From contig CP076053.1 in NCBI GenBank assembly GCA_018672315.1, positions 1,661,827-1,725,826 of the forward strand: DNA of 64,000 nt, written 5' to 3'. Of this stretch, positions 58,508-64,000 are shown piece after piece (positions within the stretch are counted from its first letter, which is position 1; the number at the start of each line of letters is the position of its first letter). The notes beneath the pieces were generated by a model. That model was not told the DNA's origin. It worked only from the letters and a program-made list of their open reading frames with translations, and searched no databases. The translations under genes and the position numbers were made by a program. This stretch comes from Nocardioidaceae bacterium (GTDB lineage: Bacteria > Actinomycetota > Actinomycetes > Propionibacteriales > Nocardioidaceae).

Positions 58508-60031
58508 ATGCGTACGCCTCGTCGCCACCGGCTGACCCTGACCGCGCTCGGCGCGGCCCTCGCCCTGGCCGCGCCGCTCGTCGGCCCGACGGCCCCGGCG
58601 CGCGCGGCCGACCTCGAGCCGACCGACCCGCGCTACACCCTGCGGGACGCCCGCAACATCGCCGACGCGTACGGCCGCATCACCGGCCCCGGCGGACAGC
58701 TGCGCAACCCGGCGTACCTCCCCGCACTCGTCGAGCAGACGAGCCGGACGAGCGTCGCCCAGCTGCTCGAGCAGGTCGCCACCCCGTCGCGTCCCTCGCT
58801 CACCGCCGGCGCCTTCATCCCGGGCTGGAACGTCGGCAACCCGCTGCGCGCCTCCTGGGACCGCACCCGCGGCCGCATGCGGCCGGTGCAGTGGACGAAC
58901 CGCTTCGGCGCGCTCGTCCGCGGCACCCTGTACGCCCCGCTCCCGGCCGCCCGCGACCCCTACACCGGTGAGGTGCTGCGCGGTCCGTTCCCGGGCGTTG
59001 TCATCACGCCCGGCTCCGTGCAGGGCAGCGAGGGCATGTACCGCTGGCTCGCGCAGGACCTGGCCGAGCGCGGCTACCTCGTGCTGACCTACGACGTGCA
59101 GGGGCAGGGCACCTCCGAGACGTTCCCCCACCAGGGTCAGCAGATCAACGCGTTGCCCTTCTGCAACCCCTTCGCCCCGCCGGCCGCCGGAGAGCTGCTC
59201 GGCTGTCCCGGCGTGCCGTTCCAGCAGCTCGCGAACTTCACCAAGGGCACCCGCGACGCGCTGTCGTTCTTCCTCTCGACCCCTCGCCGTCCCTGGCGGA
59301 ACCCGAACAGCGACGACGTGGCCGTGGACGCCTTCAGCCCCTGGCACCGTCTCTTCGACCGATCGCGCGACCGCCGCACCGACACCCCGGGGCGTACCCG
59401 GCGCGTCGCGATCATCGGCCACAGCCTCGGCGCCGCGGCCGTCAGCCGCGTGCAGGGCGTCGACAACCGCGTCATGACCGTCGTCGCGCTGGACAAGCTC
59501 GCCGCGCAGGCCCAGGGCCCGTTGCGGCCCGGTCGCGTCGAGCCGGTCGTGCCGGCGCTGTCGATCCAGTCCGAGTACGGCTTCACCGTCACGCCCTGGC
59601 CGCTCTCGGGCGGCTCGTCGCTGACGCCGACGCCGTCGCCACAGGGCCCCGACCCTCGCCGGGAGCGGCGTACGGGCTGGGAGGCCTGGAACCGCGCCGG
59701 TGTGGACTCCCTGGTGCTGGTGCCGCGTGCCTCCACCCACCTGGAGTTCACCGACATCCCGCTCGTCCTCCCCGCCAGCCGCTACGGGCAGGCGCTGACG
59801 AGCCACTACGTGCAGGCCTGGCTGAGACGGTACCTCCAGCACGAGCGCAACGACCGTGCGCTGCTGGGTAGGCGGTTCACCTACCTCGAGCCGCGGAACG
59901 AGGGCGCGTGGGAGCCGGTCGCGCTCCCGCGTCGCCGCCTCACCAGCTACGCCTACTGCTCGGCCTACCGGCTCGAGACGCCCGGGGGCGTACGCCGTGA
60001 CCGTGACTGGACCGACGTGGGCTGCCCCTGA
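58508..60031 (+). CDS. Secreted alpha/beta hydrolase
   Basis: 507 aa from ATG at 58508. Signal peptide ending near residue 36 (LTALGAALALAAPLVG, APARAADL). Alpha/beta-hydrolase core: strand and loop FPGVVITPGSVQGSEGMY, nucleophile elbow VAIIGHSLGAAAVS (Ser in GHSLG), late His in ASTHLEFTDIP. Substrate unknown; resembles large secreted actinobacterial esterases. Exported to the envelope or medium. Stands alone between the HU gene and the CapA fusion gene on the other strand. Confidence 0.9.
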   Translation: MRTPRRHRLTLTALGAALALAAPLVGPTAPARAADLEPTDPRYTLRDARNIADAYGRITGPGGQLRNPAYLPALVEQTSRTSVAQLLEQVATPSRPSLTAGAFIPGWNVGNPLRASWDRTRGRMRPVQWTNRFGALVRGTLYAPLPAARDPYTGEVLRGPFPGVVITPGSVQGSEGMYRWLAQDLAERGYLVLTYDVQGQGTSETFPHQGQQINALPFCNPFAPPAAGELLGCPGVPFQQLANFTKGTRDALSFFLSTPRRPWRNPNSDDVAVDAFSPWHRLFDRSRDRRTDTPGRTRRVAIIGHSLGAAAVSRVQGVDNRVMTVVALDKLAAQAQGPLRPGRVEPVVPALSIQSEYGFTVTPWPLSGGSSLTPTPSPQGPDPRRERRTGWEAWNRAGVDSLVLVPRASTHLEFTDIPLVLPASRYGQALTSHYVQAWLRRYLQHERNDRALLGRRFTYLEPRNEGAWEPVALPRRRLTSYAYCSAYRLETPGGVRRDRDWTDVGCP

Positions 60032-60066
60032 CCGACCGCGGTCGCGCCCTCAGCTCGTGGCCCGGC

Positions 60067-61941
60067 TCAGTTCTTGGCGAAATGCTGGTAGTCGGCGAAG
60101 TCCGCGCCCCAGCTCCAGCCCCGGATCGTGAAGGCGTTCATCACCGGACCACCGCGCACGATGACGCCGTCGGCGGCGTCCGCGCCGGCCTGGCGGGGCG
60201 CTTCTGCGAAGCCGTCGGCGCCGCGGGGCTGCACCCCGCTGGAGGTGACGTACGGGTTCTGCCGCGGGTTGATGTCGATGGCCCGGCCGAAGGCGTGGTT
60301 CGACAGGCGGTCGGTGCCCGCGACCGTGCGGCAGTTGTAGCCGGAGGTGTTGTTGGCCCGCATCGAGCGGTTGTCGTCGCCGCCGTAGGCGTCGACCAAC
60401 CGCATGCGACGGATCGGGAAGCCCGCGTCGTAGATCTCGCCGAAGATGTCCACGACCTCGTCGGCGACGTCTTGGTGCACCACGATGCGTCCCTGCTTCG
60501 CGGAGCCGTCGAAGGCGACACGGTCGACCGTCAGCAGCCGCAGCTCGTCCAGGGACACGGGGCACTGGTCGGGCTGGTGGCTCACGCCGGTCATGCGGCG
60601 TCGCACGGCCGGGGGGAGCTCGTCGACCTGGGCCTCGTATGCGGGGAGGCCGTCGTCGGTGCGCGGCGCGGAGGCCGTGCGCAGCGCGTCGTCACGCCGC
60701 TGCTCGGGAGCCCCGACGGGAGCGAGACCGGCGCAGCCGCGCAGGTTCTGCCAGTGCTCGGTGTCCTGGCGCGGGGTCTCCGAGGGTCGGGGGACCCCGC
60801 CCCCGGCGGGGATGCGTGCGGTCGCCCAGTCGTCGCCGACGACCGTGACCCGGTCGCCGTCGACGCTCAGGTCGACGGTCAGGACGCCGGTGCGGGGACG
60901 CTGCCCGTGGTACCAGGCGAAGTCGCCGAGGCCGTAGCCGACGTAGCTGTCGCCCATCATCCCGGCGCCCTGGGTCACGTGCGCGTGGGCGCCCACGATC
61001 ACGTCGGCGCCCGCCTCGGTCAGCTCGGCCGCGATGCGCTGCTGCTCCGCGTCCGGGCAGCGCATGCCCGCGGTGCCCCAGTGAGGCATCACGACCACGA
61101 CGTCGTGGTCGCGCGCCGCACGCCGGGTGGCGGCGAGGATGCGTCCGGTGTCGCGGCCGTGGGCGGCGGCGATGCCGGGACCCGTACCGCGCTCGGCGGA
61201 CCAGACCGGCGAGGCTCCCTCGATGATCGAGGAGTCCACGGCGAGAACGCCGACGGAGACCCCGCGTACGCGGAACGTCGCGGGTCGGAACGCCGCCGCC
61301 CGGTCTCCGCGGGCGCCGACGACCTTCACCGGACTGCGTGAGGCCGCGCCCAGGGCGCTGCGCAGGCCACCCTGGCCGTAGTCGCCGGCGTGGTTGTTCG
61401 CCATGGACGCCGCGTCGACACCGGATCGAGCGAGCACGGCCAGGGCACGGTCGGGGTCGGCGCGGAACCAGTAGCGCTGCCCCGGCACCTCCAGCGCCTT
61501 CGGGTCCCGGGCTCGCGACCCGCTCAGCGCGGTCTCGAGGTTGACGACGGCCAGGTCGGCCTCACGCAGGCGGGGAGCCATCGGACCGAGGTCGGACCCG
61601 CGCCTGGTCAGCAGGCCCTCGAGAGCGCCTTCGAAGTGGATGTCACCGGCGAAGGCCAGCGACAGGCGGCGCGGCGGTCCGTCGTCGCGCTCCTGGGAGC
61701 GCGACCCCTCGGGTGATCGAGGGGCCGCGAGGTCACCGTCGTCGCGGCCGGCGCCCGAGCCCGAGGACGACCCCGACATGCCGGAGGAGCCCAGCGCCGA
61801 GCCGTCGCTCGTGGTGTCCGTCGTCTCGGGGCCTGTGCCTCCGGGGTCCCTGGTGTCCCTGGTGTCCGAGCAGGCGGCCACCGTGCCCAGGGCGACCAGG
61901 GCGACCGCCGACCCGGTGAGGCGACCGAGGGAGTGACGCAC
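60067..61941 (-). CDS. Lipoprotein fusing a CapA-like domain and an M15 peptidase
   Basis: 624 aa. Lipoprotein signal (AVALVALGTVAACSD) and a Ser/Gly-rich linker to about residue 90. CapA/PGA_cap metallophosphatase-type domain at about 92-375: FAGDIHFEGALEG, DLAVVNLETALSG, SMANNHAGDYGQGG, VVVMPHWGTAG, DVIVGAHAHVTQGA. M15 (VanY/D-Ala-D-Ala carboxypeptidase) domain at about 460-624: MRANNTSGYNCRTV, SNHAFGRAIDINPRQNPY, WSWGADFADYQHF with the HxxxxxxD and final His zinc ligands. It would act on wall peptides from the outer face of the membrane and may bind a polyglutamate- or wall-type polymer through the CapA part. The fusion appears intact. Confidence 0.9.
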   Translation of the reverse strand: MRHSLGRLTGSAVALVALGTVAACSDTRDTRDPGGTGPETTDTTSDGSALGSSGMSGSSSGSGAGRDDGDLAAPRSPEGSRSQERDDGPPRRLSLAFAGDIHFEGALEGLLTRRGSDLGPMAPRLREADLAVVNLETALSGSRARDPKALEVPGQRYWFRADPDRALAVLARSGVDAASMANNHAGDYGQGGLRSALGAASRSPVKVVGARGDRAAAFRPATFRVRGVSVGVLAVDSSIIEGASPVWSAERGTGPGIAAAHGRDTGRILAATRRAARDHDVVVVMPHWGTAGMRCPDAEQQRIAAELTEAGADVIVGAHAHVTQGAGMMGDSYVGYGLGDFAWYHGQRPRTGVLTVDLSVDGDRVTVVGDDWATARIPAGGGVPRPSETPRQDTEHWQNLRGCAGLAPVGAPEQRRDDALRTASAPRTDDGLPAYEAQVDELPPAVRRRMTGVSHQPDQCPVSLDELRLLTVDRVAFDGSAKQGRIVVHQDVADEVVDIFGEIYDAGFPIRRMRLVDAYGGDDNRSMRANNTSGYNCRTVAGTDRLSNHAFGRAIDINPRQNPYVTSSGVQPRGADGFAEAPRQAGADAADGVIVRGGPVMNAFTIRGWSWGADFADYQHFAKN

Positions 61942-62223
61942 GACGGATCCTTCCTGCTCGGCCGGCCGCGCCGGTGGGTGATTGAACCTTCATCACATTC
62001 TTCCCCGATCCGAGGTGATGAAAGAGACGCGGTCCCGACGCTCCCTTGCCGCAATCGCTGCCCCGGGCACCAGACCGCTGCGGGTGTGGGGAGTGTCGTA
62101 CGCGGGCACCGGCTCCTCAACCTGTCGAGGACGCGGCCGGTCGTCTCCGGATCGTGCCCGCCACCGGGATCATCCGACAGAGACGGTGGGTACCTCGCGG
62201 GCGACGAGCGCAGGAGGACACCC

Positions 62224-62850
62224 ATGAGCAACCCCACCCAGGGCGACCCCGACCCGAGTCCCGTGACCGGTGACGGCACCCGTCGCGCCGACACGGCGTC
62301 CCAGCCGGTGGTCGACGACCGCCTCGCGCGCGAGCGCTTCGGCGGCCTGAACCTCGGTGCCAGCTTCTTCGGTTGGCTGGTCGCCGTCGGCGTCTTCGTC
62401 CTGCTGACGGGCATCGTCTCGGCGGTGCTGGCGGGACTCGACACCAGCTATGACCTGCAGAGCCGCTTCGACCAGCTCGGCACCGGCGAGGCCGGCATCA
62501 TCGCCGGCGTCGCCCTGCTCGTGCTGCTGCTCCTGGCCTACTACACCGGCGGCTACGTCGCCGGACGCATGAGCCGCTACGACGGCAAGCGGCAGGGGGG
62601 CGGCGTGTGGGCGATCGGACTGCTCGTCACCGCTGCCGCCGCCGTGGCGGGCGTCGTCTTCGGTGAGCGCTACAACGTGCTCGACCGCGTCGAGCTGCCC
62701 ACGCTGCCGGCCTCGGCCGATCAGGTGACCATCGCAGGCATCGCGATCGGGGTCGGGGTGCTGCTGCTGACTCTGCTCGCGGCCGTCCTGGGCGGAGCGG
62801 TGGGCAACCGCTACCACCACAAGATCGATCGTGCGGTGGACATCCGATGA
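62224..62850 (+). CDS. Multi-span membrane protein, conserved actinobacterial
   Basis: 208 aa from ATG at 62224 with AGGAGGA upstream. Four spans: WLVAVGVFVLLTGIVSAVLA, IIAGVALLVLLLLAYYTGGY, GVWAIGLLVTAAAAVAGVVF, ITIGVGVLLLTLLAAVLGG-like last span, then a short basic C-terminus (RYHHKIDRAVDIR). YVAGRMSRYDGKRQGGGVWA is the conserved-looking loop of a family of stress-linked actinobacterial membrane proteins. Function unknown. ATGA overlap with the methyltransferase gene. Confidence 0.8.
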   Translation: MSNPTQGDPDPSPVTGDGTRRADTASQPVVDDRLARERFGGLNLGASFFGWLVAVGVFVLLTGIVSAVLAGLDTSYDLQSRFDQLGTGEAGIIAGVALLVLLLLAYYTGGYVAGRMSRYDGKRQGGGVWAIGLLVTAAAAVAGVVFGERYNVLDRVELPTLPASADQVTIAGIAIGVGVLLLTLLAAVLGGAVGNRYHHKIDRAVDIR

Positions 62851-63494
62851 AGACGCGCTGGGACATGCTGCGCGAGGCCCGGGGCCTCACCGCGCAGGCG
62901 TACGCCGAGGACGTCGCCCCGTCGCCGGAGTCGGCCGGGCAGGCGCACGGCGAGGCCGACCTCGTGGCCTCGGTGGTGCCCCCGGGTGCCCGGGTGCTCG
63001 ACGCGGGGTGCGGCACCGGCCGGGTCGCCGTGCGACTGGCCGAGCTCGGCTACCGCGTGGTCGGCGTCGACTCCGACGCCGAGATGCTCGACGTCGCCCG
63101 TGCCGCGAGCGAGCACGTGACCTGGGTCCACCAGGACCTCGCCGCCCTCGACCTGGGTCCCGGCGGCGCCGTCGAGGAGGGGCCGTTCGAGGTCGTGCTG
63201 CTGGCCGGCAACGTCGTCCCGCTCGTGGCGGAGGGGACGCTCGGGGACGTCGCGGCACACTGCGCCACGCAGCTGGCCCGCTCCGGCGTCGTCGTCGCCG
63301 GCTTCGGGCTCGACGAGGAGCACCTGCCGGGCGACGTCCCGGTCACCTCCTTCGAGGCGTGGGACGCCGCGTGCACGGACGCCGGGCTGGAGCTCTCGCG
63401 TCGCTACGCCACGTGGGACGGGGATGCCTGGGACGACGGGGCCAGCGGCTACGTCGTCGCCGTGCACGCCCGACCGGGGCAGGACCCGTCCTGA
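62847..63494 (+). CDS. Class I SAM-dependent methyltransferase
   Basis: 215 aa. Motif I VLDAGCGTGRVAVRLAEL (about 50-67), acidic end of strand 2 VVGVDSDAEMLDVA, motif for strand 4 FEVVLLAGNVVPLV. Substrate not predictable. Coupled to the membrane protein gene before it (62847-62850), and the Sir2 gene follows after 13 bp, so the three may be co-transcribed. Confidence 0.9.
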   Translation: MKTRWDMLREARGLTAQAYAEDVAPSPESAGQAHGEADLVASVVPPGARVLDAGCGTGRVAVRLAELGYRVVGVDSDAEMLDVARAASEHVTWVHQDLAALDLGPGGAVEEGPFEVVLLAGNVVPLVAEGTLGDVAAHCATQLARSGVVVAGFGLDEEHLPGDVPVTSFEAWDAACTDAGLELSRRYATWDGDAWDDGASGYVVAVHARPGQDPS

Positions 63495-63507
63495 GAGGAG
63501 GACCGCC

Positions 63508-64000
63508 GTGAAGGTCGTCGTGCTCACGGGCGCCGGGATCTCCGCCGAGAGCGGCATCCCGACGTTCCGCGACGCCGACGGTCTGTGGGAAGGGCACCGC
63601 CCGGAGGACGTGGCGACGCCCGAGGCGTTCGCGCGCGACCCCGAGCTGGTCCAGCGGTTCTACGACGAACGTCGACGGTTCCTGCTGGCCGTCGAGCCCA
63701 ACCCCGCGCACGAGGCTCTCGGTCGGCTGTGCGAGGCCAACAAGACGGCGTACGTCGTCACCCAGAACGTCGACGACCTGCACGAGCGTGGCGGTTGCGA
63801 CTCGGTGGTGCACATGCACGGCGAGCTGCGACGTGCCTGGTGCACCGCGTGCGACCGGCGCAGCGCGTGGGACCTCGACCTGGGCGACGCCCCGCCGTGC
63901 CCCGAGTGCGGTGTCGCGTCGATGCGGCCGGACGTCGTGTGGTTCGGCGAGATGCCGTACCGGCTGCAGGAGATCTCCGACCGCATCGCCGAGTGCGACG
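63508..64000 (+). CDS. cobB: Sir2-family NAD-dependent deacetylase (3' end outside the window)
   Basis: 164 codons visible from GTG at 63508 (GAGAGGAGGA upstream). NAD-binding loop VLTGAGISAESGIPTFRDAD, TQNVDDLHERGG, the catalytic His in VVHMHGELRR, and a zinc module CTACDRR ... CPECG, then RPDVVWFGEMP. Lysine deacetylase or desuccinylase (CobB class). Truncated only by the window edge. Confidence 0.93.
   Translation, partial: MKVVVLTGAGISAESGIPTFRDADGLWEGHRPEDVATPEAFARDPELVQRFYDERRRFLLAVEPNPAHEALGRLCEANKTAYVVTQNVDDLHERGGCDSVVHMHGELRRAWCTACDRRSAWDLDLGDAPPCPECGVASMRPDVVWFGEMPYRLQEISDRIAECD

Noticed and set aside
1-64000. tRNA or rRNA genes
   Set aside because: I looked for cloverleaf-type ends and CCA-ending stems near the att-like sites and saw none; a tRNAscan run would settle it.

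Overview
High-GC, actinobacterial DNA. The chromosomal genes at the right end (HU, GDSL esterase, CapA/M15 fusion, Sir2) and the type of conjugation genes suggest Nocardioidaceae (Nocardioides/Aeromicrobium-like); this genus-level guess is inference. About 56.6 kb is accessory DNA built from stacked mobile elements; ordinary chromosome begins near 56,614.

1-11.5 kb: a GHKL ATPase / STAS-like regulator pair, then a tightly coupled minus-strand conjugation operon (11506 to 1386): two small membrane proteins, a VirB6-like protein, an SCO6880-family protein, a VirB4-like ATPase, a VirD4/TraG coupling protein, a DUF4913-like protein, a DnaB-N-like protein and a muralytic M23 enzyme. The MobF relaxase/helicase is at 21.8-24.8 kb. 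This is the core of an integrative conjugative element or conjugative plasmid.

11.8-27.7 kb: cargo and insertions. An IS1380 element, a zinc-hook RloC/PrrC-like ATPase bracketed by 23-25 bp direct repeats, two full-length same-orientation IS256-family copies (1428 bp each, each with its own perfect 8-bp target duplication), a gene split by the first copy, a NUDIX hydrolase, an XRE-TPR regulator and an IS481-like remnant.

27.7-45 kb: a copper-type metal island. Minus strand: csoR, SHOCT protein, multicopper oxidase, beta-propeller lipoprotein. Divergently, across a CsoR-like dyad: an eight-gene cluster encoding NuoA, H, J, K, L, M and N-like membrane subunits of complex I plus a His-rich NuoB-like protein, with no peripheral NADH/quinone arm. 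This stripped complex I-like module under a copper-sensor operator is the most notable system here. A second half holds a second propeller lipoprotein, a BlaI/BlaR-type regulatory pair (BlaR-like gene broken), a perfect BlaI-type dyad, a split membrane protein, a K+ channel, and DUF305 and DUF6153 proteins.

45.3-46.1 kb: NlpC/P60 hydrolase behind a c-di-AMP (ydaO) riboswitch.

46.96-56.61 kb: a 9.6-kb segment bounded by 19-bp att-like repeats with paired arm-like motifs inside each end. It carries a truncated tyrosine integrase, a degenerate IS3 element and a defence/immunity-type set: a DUF4062-like protein, two unknown pairs, a DUF6881-barstar fusion, a ParE-type toxin-antitoxin pair, a Ser/Thr kinase with a divergent partner, and an HTH regulator.

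56.6-64 kb: chromosome with conserved hypotheticals, SGNH hydrolase, HU, a secreted alpha/beta hydrolase, the CapA-M15 fusion lipoprotein, a membrane protein, a methyltransferase and a Sir2 deacetylase running off the edge.
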